Notes under the pieces: model-generated | Told to the model about the DNA's origin: nothing | What the model saw: the letters and a program-made list of their open reading frames with translations, nothing else | Databases searched by the model: none | Origin: Candidatus Aminicenantota bacterium | GTDB taxonomy: Bacteria; Acidobacteriota; Aminicenantia; UBA2199 | NCBI GenBank assembly: GCA_023136725.1 | Contig: JAGLQR010000010.1 | Coordinates: 1-15,926 of the forward strand | Reading direction: 5' to 3' | Length of the DNA: 15,926 bases | Part shown: in pieces, positions 1 through 7,042 of the stretch | Position numbering within the stretch: position 1 is the first letter of the stretch | How the letters are laid out: each line of letters begins with the position of its first letter | Program-made: the position numbers and the translations under genes

Positions 1-29
1 ACGGGAAAGACCGCACCGAATGCAATTAT

Positions 30-58
30 ATTTTAGGGAAACAATTATTACATGTCAA
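30..58 (-). promoter_or_regulatory. sigma-70-type promoter, reading off the left edge
   Basis: On the minus strand there is a perfect -35 hexamer TTGACA (53-58), a 17-nt spacer and the -10 hexamer TAAAAT (30-35, five of six consensus bases). Transcription would start near position 22 and run left out of the window, so the controlled gene is not visible. The element lies after the formiminotransferase stop codon and separates that operon from whatever follows. Its -10 surroundings (TTTCCCTAAA) match the promoter proposed upstream of the sigma-factor gene at 14982-15010. Assignment rests on sequence match only. Confidence 0.6.
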
Positions 59-102
59 CATAAGAAAATGATGTACAATTCAGTGTAGAAATTTATCTGT
101 TT

Positions 103-1005
103 TTAGAAATGCTCTTTAATACTTTTCTCAAGAATTCTTGATGATTTAAACTCAGATATCTGCATATAATGGAGAGCTGCATCAATAAATACCTGCTCCG
201 GAATCATCCCTATCATTTCGACATCGGTAATTTTCAATGAATATCTCCCCGCCATTACTTTTATAAGTTCTATTACCTTGAAAGGAGATGTTACACTGTG
301 ATTTGAAATTGAAACGGTCATCTCCCCAAGTCCGGACTCAGGAGCTTTCCCTGCGTGCGATTTCACATGGCTCAATCCGCCTGAGCTGTATTGTATCTCT
401 CTGCACACTTTTTTCACCAGATCTATCTTAATTGTATCAAAGTGAACCTTGAAACTTACGAGAGGATGTCTCGCACCGATAATCGTAGCACCGAAATCGG
501 AATTAAATTTATCCGGCCCCAGGTCCGGCCTCCATCGGGAATCTTTTAGTCTTGATTCCAACCCTTCATATTCACACTCTCTAATATGATCGATATCTTT
601 CCTGATCGGGAATCTTGATGATTCTGCGAAGAGATAGATAGGGATATTGAATCTCTCCGCCACCTCTTCAGCGAATTTCACAGAGAGATCCACACTTTCT
701 TCAATTGTGGCATCCTTAATAGGGACAAATGGGAAAACGTCGAGAGCGCCTATCCTCGGGTACTCGCCCTTATGTGTCCTCATATCAATATCTTTTAAAG
801 CCCTCTCATATAATAGAAAACCACCATTGAAAATAGCCTCTACTTTCCCTGTGAATGCAAATACTGTCCGGTTTCTCGTGCTGTCCATTGATATATCGAG
901 TAATACAAGGCCTTTGATCGACCTGAGTCCTTCAGCTATATCATCTATCAGTTCTTTATTCTTTCCCTCACATAAGTTCGGAATAACAGATATGATCTTT
1001 TCCAT
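103..1005 (-). CDS. ftcD: glutamate formiminotransferase (monofunctional), catalytic His replaced by Tyr
   Basis: The 300-residue protein matches the formiminotransferase half of FTCD along its whole length. Family members move the formimino group of N-formimino-L-glutamate to tetrahydrofolate in the cytoplasm, a step of histidine breakdown. The N-terminal PNLCEGKN block, the STRNRTV block (about 42-48) and the GALDVFPFVPI block (about 86-96) are clear. No cyclodeaminase domain follows, so this is the single-domain bacterial form. The start is supported by AGGAG seven nt before the ATG. It is the last gene of the decarboxylase operon, 28 nt after the beta subunit. The oddity is the motif GEYPR at 80-84: the family has GEHPR, and my recollection is that this His (82 in human FTCD, same number here) is the catalytic base. 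The family call is firm, but activity on formiminoglutamate is uncertain. Confidence 0.88.
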   Translation of the reverse strand: MEKIISVIPNLCEGKNKELIDDIAEGLRSIKGLVLLDISMDSTRNRTVFAFTGKVEAIFNGGFLLYERALKDIDMRTHKGEYPRIGALDVFPFVPIKDATIEESVDLSVKFAEEVAERFNIPIYLFAESSRFPIRKDIDHIRECEYEGLESRLKDSRWRPDLGPDKFNSDFGATIIGARHPLVSFKVHFDTIKIDLVKKVCREIQYSSGGLSHVKSHAGKAPESGLGEMTVSISNHSVTSPFKVIELIKVMAGRYSLKITDVEMIGMIPEQVFIDAALHYMQISEFKSSRILEKSIKEHF

Positions 1006-1033
1006 TTTACACTCCTGTTAATAATTCTTTCAT

Positions 1034-2494
1034 TTAAAAGATCCCGAGAAATACCCCTGCTGCAATTGCAGAACCGATAACTCCCGCGACATTCGGTCCC
1101 ATGGCATGCTGGAGAAGATAATTATTCTCATCATATTCCCTGCCTACATTATGGACTACCCTCGCCGAATCCGGAACAGCAGAGACACCTGCCGCCCCGA
1201 TAAGAGGATTGATCTTATTCTTCAGGAACAGGTTCATTAATTTTGCAAATAGAAGCCCGCAAGTTGTTGCAATTGCAAACGATATAACTCCCAGCACAAA
1301 TATCGTTATCGAAGTTTTATTAAGAAAAACCTGTGCAGTAGTTGAAGCACCTACAGCAAGGCCAAGAATTATAGTGGCAATATCTATCAGAGAACTTGAA
1401 GCGGTTTTAGCAAGCCTCCCGGTAACCCCTGATTCTTTTAAAAGATTCCCGAAGAACAACATTCCAAGAAGCGGAATAGCACCGGGGGCGACAAGGGTTG
1501 TCAGGACAAAACCTGCTATTGGAAAAATTATCTTTTCTATCCTTTTAACTTTTCTGGAAGGCTTCATCCTTATCAATCTCTCTTTTCTGGAAGTAAGCAG
1601 CTTCATGATCGGAGGCTGTATTAATGGTACCATCGCCATGTAAGAATAGGCTGCAATAGCAATCGGTCCAATAAGCTCCGGTGCAAGTTTCGAAGAGAGA
1701 AAGATCGCAGTCGGACCGTCAGCTCCACCGATTATTCCAATTGAGGCAGCTTTAGCCGGAGAAAATCCAAGCATAAGTGCACCAAGAAAAGTAAGAAATA
1801 TTCCTGTCTGTGCAGCAGCCCCCAGAAGAATACTTTTCGGATTTGATAATAATGCAGAAAAATCGGTCATAGCACCTATTCCGAGAAATATGAGAGGTGG
1901 AAGGAGCCCGTATCTTACACCATAATAGAGAAGCCCCATAACACTTCCGCCTGAAGTATTGAATGTGTACTCCGTTGTGACAGGATCGATCATATATACT
2001 GAAATGTTATCAAAAAGCTGAAGAGGGAGCGGTATATTCCCGAGGATAATTCCGAACCCGATAGGGACAAGCAGCAAAGGTTCATATTCCTTTTTAATAG
2101 AGATATAAATGAAAAAAATTCCAACCAGGATCATAATTATATTTTTGTAGGACAAATTAGCAAAACCTGTACCTGAGAGGATCTCTGTTAAAGTTCCGGG
2201 GAAATTAACATAAGCGGTTTTCAAAGGGTCAGAACCGGGGGACCTGTGAGTCAATTCTGCAACAATATACTTTTCAGAAATTTGTTTTACCCTGATGAGC
2301 CCTAAGAGATCACCTTTGCTATCCAGCAATTCCCCTTTCGTTTTCCCCGTAACAAAAGACCCGGACTCAAGAGTAAGGAGAATAGTACTGCCGTCCTCCA
2401 TAAGTTCCGCTTTCACCTCTACAGAGGAAAAAAGTGGAGTCCCGGACAAAATGATTATAATAGTCAACAACAGGATTATTTTTTTTCTTTTCAT
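1034..2494 (-). CDS. mmdB: sodium-pumping decarboxylase beta subunit (OadB/MmdB family) with extra N-terminal secreted domain
   Basis: This 486-residue membrane protein decarboxylates carboxybiotin on the carrier subunit and couples this to Na+ export. The core from about residue 102 to the end is the standard multi-helix OadB family. GGADGPTAIF carries D259, and the last part carries N429, G433, S438 and R445. These have the same mutual spacing as D203, N373, G377, S382 and R389, which I recall as functional residues of Klebsiella OadB. The C-terminal LLQHAMGPNVAGVIGSA block is typical. Unusually, residues 1-24 form a signal peptide (KRKK, then a long Leu/Ile run) and 25-100 a soluble, probably beta-rich domain absent from the roughly 430-residue relatives I know. 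The ATG lies 1 nt after the carrier gene's stop with no SD, so translation is probably coupled. The whole extension is in frame, and no better internal start is evident. Confidence 0.93.
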   Translation of the reverse strand: MKRKKIILLLTIIIILSGTPLFSSVEVKAELMEDGSTILLTLESGSFVTGKTKGELLDSKGDLLGLIRVKQISEKYIVAELTHRSPGSDPLKTAYVNFPGTLTEILSGTGFANLSYKNIIMILVGIFFIYISIKKEYEPLLLVPIGFGIILGNIPLPLQLFDNISVYMIDPVTTEYTFNTSGGSVMGLLYYGVRYGLLPPLIFLGIGAMTDFSALLSNPKSILLGAAAQTGIFLTFLGALMLGFSPAKAASIGIIGGADGPTAIFLSSKLAPELIGPIAIAAYSYMAMVPLIQPPIMKLLTSRKERLIRMKPSRKVKRIEKIIFPIAGFVLTTLVAPGAIPLLGMLFFGNLLKESGVTGRLAKTASSSLIDIATIILGLAVGASTTAQVFLNKTSITIFVLGVISFAIATTCGLLFAKLMNLFLKNKINPLIGAAGVSAVPDSARVVHNVGREYDENNYLLQHAMGPNVAGVIGSAIAAGVFLGIF

Positions 2495-2495
2495 T

Positions 2496-2960
2496 TTAAA
2501 GTGTGGTCATTGCAGGACGCTTCAGTTCGACAAGAAGTTCCTCCTCCGAAACATTATCATTCTCACTAATATGGACCTTGCCCACTATTCCGTCATATGG
2601 GGCTTTTATCTCATTTTCCATCTTCATTGCCTCAATAGTAAGGACATGCTCTCCTGCTTTTATCCTCTCACCCTCTTTTATTTTAATGCTGATTATAACT
2701 CCAGGCATAGGTGCAATTATTCCATCACCTGAGATCGATTCTTTCTTCTCCGGAGTGGCCAGCCCTCCTGCAGCACTTCCTTCAGGCCTCATAACAGGTG
2801 AACTTTTTTCATCCGCAGGCATTTTTCCGTTCATCCCGAATTCCTTAATATTTACTTCATAGATATTTCCGTCAACTGAGATCTTTGCTGAATCATCATT
2901 GATCTCTAAAACACTGGCGCTATAATCGGTCTCACCGATATTCAGAACATATTTTTTCAT
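2496..2960 (-). CDS. mmdC: biotin carboxyl carrier (gamma) subunit of the decarboxylase
   Basis: This 154-residue protein ends in a biotinyl domain (about 80-148) with the canonical EAMKMENEI motif; K113 is the biotinylated lysine. The swinging biotin takes CO2 from the carboxyltransferase to the membrane beta subunit. Residues 1-45 form a small structured N-terminal region, followed by a flexible linker rich in Ala, Gly, Pro, Ser and charge (about 46-78), as in other gamma subunits. I chose the ATG at 2960 rather than an in-frame ATG 42 nt further upstream. The latter lies inside the preceding gene, while the chosen one has an AAGGCG-like site at proper distance and begins with the family-like MKKYVLNIG. 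It sits 13 nt after the OadG-like gene and 1 nt before the beta-subunit gene. Confidence 0.93.
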   Translation of the reverse strand: MKKYVLNIGETDYSASVLEINDDSAKISVDGNIYEVNIKEFGMNGKMPADEKSSPVMRPEGSAAGGLATPEKKESISGDGIIAPMPGVIISIKIKEGERIKAGEHVLTIEAMKMENEIKAPYDGIVGKVHISENDNVSEEELLVELKRPAMTTL

Positions 2961-2973
2961 TTTTATTCGCCTT

Positions 2974-3255
2974 TTATTTAAAAGTAAATCTCCCTTTATC
3001 AAAAAGTGACCTCATCTTAAGTTCAATATCCAGGACAGTCACAATAACCGCAAGATGTTCTTTACTTATCTCAACAGGTGATGAGATCTTGCGAACTCTA
3101 TTCCGGTCTTCCTCTTTTTTCTTAAAGAATGCGAATATTCTTGGAAAGATGGAAAAAAGATTGATCATGAGAAATGTAAGGATCAGCCCGGCAAATACAA
3201 CACTCACACCTATTATTGTCACCTCTATTCCCTGAGCAAAATTAAATTTATCCAT
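2974..3255 (-). CDS. OadG-family small membrane subunit (delta/gamma) of the decarboxylase
   Basis: A 93-residue protein with one strong transmembrane helix (about 11-37, VTIIGVSVVFAGLILTFLMI) followed by a positively charged cytosolic tail. This is the OadG/MmdD layout, in which the small subunit anchors and stabilises the decarboxylase complex. Size, helix position and gene order (directly after the carboxyltransferase, before the biotin carrier) all fit. The ATG follows the mmdA stop by 3 nt, with AGGA directly in front of it. Sequence conservation in this family is poor, so the call rests partly on context. Confidence 0.85.
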   Translation of the reverse strand: MDKFNFAQGIEVTIIGVSVVFAGLILTFLMINLFSIFPRIFAFFKKKEEDRNRVRKISSPVEISKEHLAVIVTVLDIELKMRSLFDKGRFTFK

Positions 3256-3258
3256 TTC

Positions 3259-4815
3259 CTATAAGGGTATATTCCCATGTTTTTTTTCAGGATTACTATC
3301 AACTTTTTTTGAAAGCATCCTTAAGGACTTTATCAATTTAATCCTTGTATTCGCAGGTACAATAATATCATCAATATATCCTTTTTCCGCTGCCTTATAA
3401 GGATTTGCAAACATCTCTCTGTATTTATCTTTTAACATGTCGAGTTTTTCCCCGGGGTCGATCCCATCTTCTTCTTCGAGTTCTTTTTTATATACTATTT
3501 CAGCGGCTCCGTCAGGCCCCATTACAGCAATTTCAGCAGTTGGCCAGGCAAGAACAATATCACCACGAAGATGTTTCGAACTCATAACACAATAGGCTCC
3601 GCCATATGCTTTTCTCAGAATTATGGTGATCTTCGGAATTGTAGCTTCAGCGAAAGCATATAATAATTTCGCTCCATTCCTTATTATTCCTCCATACTCC
3701 TGTTTTGTCCCCGGCATAAAACCAGGTACATCTTCAAATATAATGAGGGGAATATTGAAAGAATCACAGAATCTTACAAATCTGGCTGCTTTCACAGATG
3801 CATTATTGTCTAAAACTCCTGATAAATGTTCAGGTTGATTTGCTACAACTCCGACAGAACTTCCATTCAATCTTGCAAATCCTGTCACAATATTTTTTGC
3901 AAAATTTCCCTGTATTTCAAAGAATCTACTATTGTCTATTACCCTCCGTATCACCTCTCTGACGTCATATGCTTTATTGGGGTTGTCAGGGATTATATAA
4001 TTAAGTTCATCATCTGCCCGGTCAACGGGATCATCGGTTTCTAAAAAAGGCGGATCCTCCCTGAAACTTTGAGGCAGATATGATAACAGGTCTTTTACTC
4101 CTTCCATCAGGGCAGGTTCATCATCATAAACCAGATGTGCAACTCCGCTTATGGAGGAGTGTACTGAAGCTCCGCCCAATTGTTCAGTGGTAACATCTTC
4201 AGCTGTGACTTTTTTTACTACTTTCGGCCCTGTGAGGAACATGTAGGACTTTTCATTTGTCATCATAACAAAATCTGTAATCGCCGGGGAATAAACCGCA
4301 CCCCCTGCACATGGACCGAGTATCAGAGATATCTGAGGAACTACACCCGAATACATGACATTTTTCAGAAAAATATCTGTATAACCAGCAAGTGCATCGA
4401 CTCCTTCCTGGATCCTTGCTCCGCCTGAATCATTCAAGCCGATCACCGGTGCCCCCGTATTCGCAGCCATATCCATTATTTTGCATATCTTTTCCGAGTA
4501 AGCTTTAGATAAAGATCCTCCGAATATTGTGAAGTCCTGCGAAAAAATAAATACAAGACGCCCGTTCACAGTGCCATATCCTGTGATCACACCATCGGTA
4601 TAAGGTTTCGAACTCTCCATTCCAAAATCTGTACACCTGTGAGTTTTAAAGATATCGAACTCTTCAAAACTACCCTCATCGAGGAGCATCCCAACCCTCT
4701 CCCTTGCAGTATATTTTCCTTTATCATGCTGCTTTTTTATTTTATCATCACCACCACCCGATCTCGCTTCATCTTTTCTTGTTGCAAGGTTAAGCAGTTT
4801 TTTATCGATATCCAT
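3259..4815 (-). CDS. mmdA: methylmalonyl-CoA decarboxylase alpha subunit / acyl-CoA carboxyltransferase
   Basis: This 518-residue carboxyltransferase of the PccB/MmdA family has two crotonase-like halves. Landmarks in order are ARERVGMLLDEGSFEEFD near the N-terminus, the first oxyanion region GGARIQEG, the glycine-rich GPCAGGAVYSPA, and in the second half the FEDVPGFMPGTKQEYGGIIRNGAKLLYA and RKAYGGAYCVM blocks that bind biotin and CoA. It should move the carboxyl of an acyl-CoA, most likely (S)-methylmalonyl-CoA, to biotin on the carrier two genes downstream. Propionyl-CoA carboxylase beta subunits look nearly the same. The neighbouring OadB and OadG-type subunits and the absence of a biotin carboxylase favour the decarboxylase. 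The start at 4815 has GGAGGAAT just upstream; an in-frame ATG 33 nt earlier has no comparable site. It is the first gene of the operon. Confidence 0.92.
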   Translation of the reverse strand: MDIDKKLLNLATRKDEARSGGGDDKIKKQHDKGKYTARERVGMLLDEGSFEEFDIFKTHRCTDFGMESSKPYTDGVITGYGTVNGRLVFIFSQDFTIFGGSLSKAYSEKICKIMDMAANTGAPVIGLNDSGGARIQEGVDALAGYTDIFLKNVMYSGVVPQISLILGPCAGGAVYSPAITDFVMMTNEKSYMFLTGPKVVKKVTAEDVTTEQLGGASVHSSISGVAHLVYDDEPALMEGVKDLLSYLPQSFREDPPFLETDDPVDRADDELNYIIPDNPNKAYDVREVIRRVIDNSRFFEIQGNFAKNIVTGFARLNGSSVGVVANQPEHLSGVLDNNASVKAARFVRFCDSFNIPLIIFEDVPGFMPGTKQEYGGIIRNGAKLLYAFAEATIPKITIILRKAYGGAYCVMSSKHLRGDIVLAWPTAEIAVMGPDGAAEIVYKKELEEEDGIDPGEKLDMLKDKYREMFANPYKAAEKGYIDDIIVPANTRIKLIKSLRMLSKKVDSNPEKKHGNIPL

Positions 4816-4838
4816 TATTCCTCCGGAATGAAAACGTA

Positions 4839-4867
4839 TATTTATCACAATAAGAGGGTGGAATCAA
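4839..4867 (-). promoter_or_regulatory. candidate promoter of the decarboxylase operon
   Basis: Minus-strand TTGATT (4862-4867), a 17-nt spacer and TAAATA (4839-4844) lie 24 nt before the mmdA start. The -35 has four and the -10 has three consensus bases, so this is a weak match. It is supported mainly by position and by the very AT-rich tract just upstream (about 4870-4900), which could act as an UP element. Confidence 0.35.
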
Positions 4868-4915
4868 CGGATTTAAGTTAAAAAATAAATTATTTTTTAT
4901 GCTGTAACGTCATTG

Positions 4916-4937
4916 AAAAAAATCCGGGAAAAACCAG
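4916..4937 (-). terminator. weak candidate terminator after the HAD gene
   Basis: Reading leftward from the HAD stop, CTGG pairs with CCGG around a 6-nt loop (arms 4934-4937 and 4924-4927; one G-U pair), followed by seven U residues (4916-4922). The stem is only four pairs, so termination may be inefficient and some transcription may continue into the mmdA operon. Confidence 0.3.
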
Positions 4938-4950
4938 CTGTTAATGAGGC

Positions 4951-5640
4951 TTACAGAGATAGTATTTTCTCCAGTTCAGTAATATCCTGGATGGTATAAA
5001 TCGGAGTACAACCGGAATTGTTATCCAGGTGTTTTGGATTATACCAACAAGTATCGATCTTATATGAACAACCTCCGGCAATATCTGAAGAGAGTGAATC
5101 ACCTATTAACAAAACATCCTCTTTCTCCGGAAATCCCATCCTTCTGAATGATTCATCAAAGATAGCATTATCAGGTTTTGCCGCTCCTATTTCTTCAGAA
5201 ATAAACACATCAATGAAGTACTTTGTGATCTCTGATCCGGAAAGCCTCTCCCTCTGGACATCCTTAAGGCCGTTTGTGATCAGATACATTTTAATATTAT
5301 TTTTCGATAACAATTCAAGGACATGAATTACTCCGGGAAGAAGATACCTCCCCTGTGACAGATTTTTCAGATAAGCGATACCGAAGCTGCCCGGATCCGC
5401 TTCTATACCAAGAGTCTCAAGAAGCCTGCGGAACCTTTCTGTTTTTAATTCAACCTGAGTGATAAGTCCCGATTCATAGTCAAGCCATATCTGTTTGTTG
5501 ATCCTTCCATATTCCTGAAGATAAGAAGGTGAATATTTAACATCATGATCTTCAAATGTTTTTTGGATTGCAGTACTTTCGGCCTTATCATAATCAAAAA
5601 GTGTACCGTCCAGATCAAAAAGACAATAGGCGTATCTCAT
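4951..5640 (-). CDS. HAD-superfamily hydrolase, YjjG/YfnB-like nucleotidase family
   Basis: A 229-residue subfamily-I HAD phosphatase. Motif I is FDLDGT (D9 nucleophile, D11 acid/base), motif II is LITNG, motif III is the AAKPD lysine, and motif IV is LLIGDSLSSDIAGG with the Mg2+-binding aspartates. An alpha-helical cap lies between motifs I and II (about residues 17-90). Length, the ITNGL signature and the C-terminal ITELEKIL helix resemble the YjjG/YfnB group, whose Escherichia coli member dephosphorylates pyrimidine nucleotides and non-canonical analogues; the substrate here is inferred only from that. It is co-directional with the mmd operon but 135 nt upstream, probably separate. No SD precedes the ATG, and a -10-like GATAAT ends 8 nt before it, so the mRNA may be leaderless. 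Confidence 0.88.
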   Translation of the reverse strand: MRYAYCLFDLDGTLFDYDKAESTAIQKTFEDHDVKYSPSYLQEYGRINKQIWLDYESGLITQVELKTERFRRLLETLGIEADPGSFGIAYLKNLSQGRYLLPGVIHVLELLSKNNIKMYLITNGLKDVQRERLSGSEITKYFIDVFISEEIGAAKPDNAIFDESFRRMGFPEKEDVLLIGDSLSSDIAGGCSYKIDTCWYNPKHLDNNSGCTPIYTIQDITELEKILSL

Positions 5641-5646
5641 TAACAG

Positions 5647-5675
5647 ATATTATCTCAGTATCCCTTTTGATTCAA
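5647..5675 (-). promoter_or_regulatory. candidate promoter of the HAD gene, possibly leaderless
   Basis: Minus-strand TTGAAT (5670-5675), a 17-nt spacer and TAATAT (5647-5652), overlapped by the better -10 word GATAAT preceded by TGA (an extended -10 arrangement). The hexamer ends 6-8 nt before the ATG, which would place the transcript start on or next to the start codon. Confidence 0.4.
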
Positions 5676-5683
5676 CACTATTT

Positions 5684-5726
5684 GGAAAAAACCCGGCCAC
5701 TTCAAAGTTGAAGGATTGACCGGGTT
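5684..5726 (-). terminator. rho-independent terminator of the receiver-DUF4388-roadblock gene
   Basis: On the minus strand, AACCCGGTC (5718-5726) pairs with GGCCGGGTT (5690-5698) in nine pairs including one G-U. The stem is followed by a run of U (plus-strand A tract, 5686-5691). The loop itself contains a smaller CTTCA/TGAAG stem. It lies 18 nt after the stop codon of the upstream gene and before the HAD promoter. Confidence 0.8.
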
Positions 5727-5744
5727 ATATCCGGATTAGAGAAT

Positions 5745-6851
5745 CTATTCTGCTAAAGCTTCTTCAAGGGCTTTGATCATCTTAGGCATAACAACATTCA
5801 GAAGTAGGCCCAATTGTGCTTTCTCTCCGTCAATAAGCATACCCCATCTGTATTCGCCGAATAATATGACAATAACCATCTTATTGCCTTCAAGACTGAG
5901 AGTATAATAACGCCCCATCGGAGGGAAACCGGCTGAATCCAATGCCTCTATCATAAAATCAGATAGTTTGTTGAACAAGGCCGAAGCAGCTGGCTGAGGA
6001 TTAAATCCTGCAATCGACTGACCGTCAGCAGCACCAAATATATCTGTAGCAAGAAGGCCATCGCCGAGTTGACTTTTCGGAATCTCAATACACTCATTTA
6101 ATTTTTCTACATTCATTTCTTTCTCCTTTAAATTATTTTCTTCTATAGAACCATCCATTTCATCATTTACACTAGTAATTTCTTCATCACTTGATCTTAT
6201 CGAATCCATCATCAACGCAACAAAAGGAACATCAATTGATTTGGGAACCATCTCCCCGTTTTTTACAAATGAAAACTTGCCCTTATTCATTGATATAATG
6301 TGCTTTGCTGCTTCAAGGCCCTCAAATTCTTTGTAGATCGAATGAATAATTTCACCCTTCTCAAAATATAAAAATCCGGTCTCCTCATTATGTTCAATTT
6401 TTACGGTTATTGACTTTTTTTCAAGATTTATCATTTGCAGTAAGGAAGTGAGATCAATGGACTCAATAGTTCCTGTGACACCCTCTTCAGCAAAGTAGTC
6501 AAGGATCTTATCTTTAAACCAGTCAAAATTGAATGGTTTCAGAATCACATCAAGTCCACCAAGATCACGAACATTTTTCAATAATTCCTCGGTTCCATAT
6601 GCTGTCATTGCAATAAAACCACCCTTGAATTTTCTTTTTTTCAAATAAACAAAAAGATCTAATCCACTTTTTTTCGGCATCCTGATATCCGAGACTATAA
6701 GATCGTATTTTTTTTTCTTTTGTAGTTTTTTTGCCTCATCAACAGAAAAACAAATATCGGTTGTAAACTTATCCTTAAATTCATCCAGGCCATCTTTAAG
6801 CCCTTCCAGAAAAAATTTCTCATCATCAACTAATAATAGTTTCTTTATCAT
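5745..6851 (-). CDS. response regulator: receiver + DUF4388 + roadblock/LC7-like domain
   Basis: This 368-residue cytoplasmic regulator has no DNA-binding domain. Residues 3-118 are a receiver with acidic D9/D10, phospho-acceptor D55 (VSDIRMP), T84 (MTAYG) and K106 (KPF). Residues about 124-200 match the DUF4388 (PATAN-like) pattern GTIESIDLTSLLQMI...GFLYFEKGEIIHS. An acidic linker (about 215-250) leads to a C-terminal region (about 262-368) with the mixed alpha/beta pattern of a roadblock/LC7 domain, the fold of MglB-like proteins that act on small GTPases. No GTPase is in the window. The start at 6851 has AGGAA at good distance; an upstream in-frame ATG would put a sigma-54-like promoter inside the gene. 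It is divergent from a kinase/NtrC pair, its likely controllers. Confidence 0.85.
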   Translation of the reverse strand: MIKKLLLVDDEKFFLEGLKDGLDEFKDKFTTDICFSVDEAKKLQKKKKYDLIVSDIRMPKKSGLDLFVYLKKRKFKGGFIAMTAYGTEELLKNVRDLGGLDVILKPFNFDWFKDKILDYFAEEGVTGTIESIDLTSLLQMINLEKKSITVKIEHNEETGFLYFEKGEIIHSIYKEFEGLEAAKHIISMNKGKFSFVKNGEMVPKSIDVPFVALMMDSIRSSDEEITSVNDEMDGSIEENNLKEKEMNVEKLNECIEIPKSQLGDGLLATDIFGAADGQSIAGFNPQPAASALFNKLSDFMIEALDSAGFPPMGRYYTLSLEGNKMVIVILFGEYRWGMLIDGEKAQLGLLLNVVMPKMIKALEEALAE

Positions 6852-6872
6852 TTTAATTCCTGATATTCTAAT

Positions 6873-6889
6873 TGCATTATTCATGCCAA
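6873..6889 (-). promoter_or_regulatory. sigma-54-type promoter for the receiver-DUF4388-roadblock gene
   Basis: On the minus strand TTGGCATG-N4-ATGCA has GG (6886-6887) and GC (6874-6875) exactly ten bases apart. It matches 11 of the 13 fixed positions of the TTGGCACG-N4-TTGCA consensus. The predicted start, near 6862, gives a short leader that still contains the AGGAA ribosome site. A sigma-54 activator gene lies next door, which raises the plausibility. Confidence 0.6.
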
Positions 6890-6945
6890 TAAACATGAAG
6901 TGAAAAAACACCTGTGGCAGAGGAGGTTTGTTATAATCTCATCTT

Positions 6946-6996
6946 AGCGGGCCGTTTTGACCCGCCCGCTTTGGACCGACAGCCCGATTTGGGCCG
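6946..6996. promoter_or_regulatory. GC-rich inverted-repeat cluster between divergent promoters (candidate activator sites)
   Basis: A GC-rich island lies in otherwise AT-rich DNA. AGCGGGC (6946-6952) and GCCCGCT (6964-6970) form a perfect 7-bp inverted repeat with an 11-nt centre. GCCC/GGGC (6982-6985 and 6991-6994) form a second, shorter one. Related words TTTGACCCG, TTTGGACCG and TTTGGGCCG start at 6956, 6970 and 6988. The cluster lies roughly 85-135 bp upstream of the leftward predicted start and 20-70 bp upstream of the rightward one, where NtrC-class activators often bind. Binding is inferred. Confidence 0.45.
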
Positions 6997-7005
6997 CTTT
7001 CTGCA
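6989..7005 (+). promoter_or_regulatory. sigma-54-type promoter for the kinase/NtrC operon
   Basis: TTGGGCCG-N4-CTGCA has GG (6991-6992) and GC (7003-7004) ten bases apart and matches 10 of 13 fixed consensus positions. The predicted start is near 7016, about 33 nt before the kinase ATG. It overlaps the right end of the GC-rich repeat cluster, so part of the match could be chance. A second, sigma-70-like promoter may lie downstream (7014-7042). Confidence 0.45.
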
Positions 7006-7013
7006 AGAAATAT

Positions 7014-7042
7014 TTGATTATATTCCTCCAATCTGATAATTA
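7014..7042 (+). promoter_or_regulatory. candidate sigma-70-type promoter directly before the kinase start
   Basis: TTGATT (7014-7019), a 17-nt spacer and TAATTA (7037-7042), overlapped by GATAAT (7035-7040), end 6-8 nt before the ATG at 7049. This would give a leaderless or nearly leaderless kinase transcript, which fits the lack of a Shine-Dalgarno site there. Confidence 0.35.

Noticed and set aside
1..29. Possible start of a structural RNA or tRNA after the left-edge promoter
   Set aside because: Too few bases remain to see any cloverleaf or conserved RNA pattern.
1209..1643. Long plus-strand open frame inside the decarboxylase beta-subunit gene (similar ones at 2295-2732, 10052-10468 and 13531-13857)
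   Set aside because: They lie opposite well-conserved coding sequence, have no ribosome site or recognisable domain, and their residue make-up mirrors the sense gene.
3259..4815. Propionyl-CoA carboxylase beta subunit as the function of the first operon gene
   Set aside because: No biotin carboxylase gene is present, and OadB- and OadG-type membrane subunits are in the same operon, which favours a decarboxylase; the protein alone cannot decide.
4880..4898. AT-only near-perfect palindrome (9-bp arms, single central base)
   Set aside because: Pure A/T runs of this kind are expected in AT-rich intergenic DNA and the centre is too tight to fold well; at most an UP element.
6920..6928. GAGGAGG ribosome-site-like sequence on the plus strand in the divergent region
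   Set aside because: No start codon with a usable reading frame follows; the nearest TTG frame stops within three codons.
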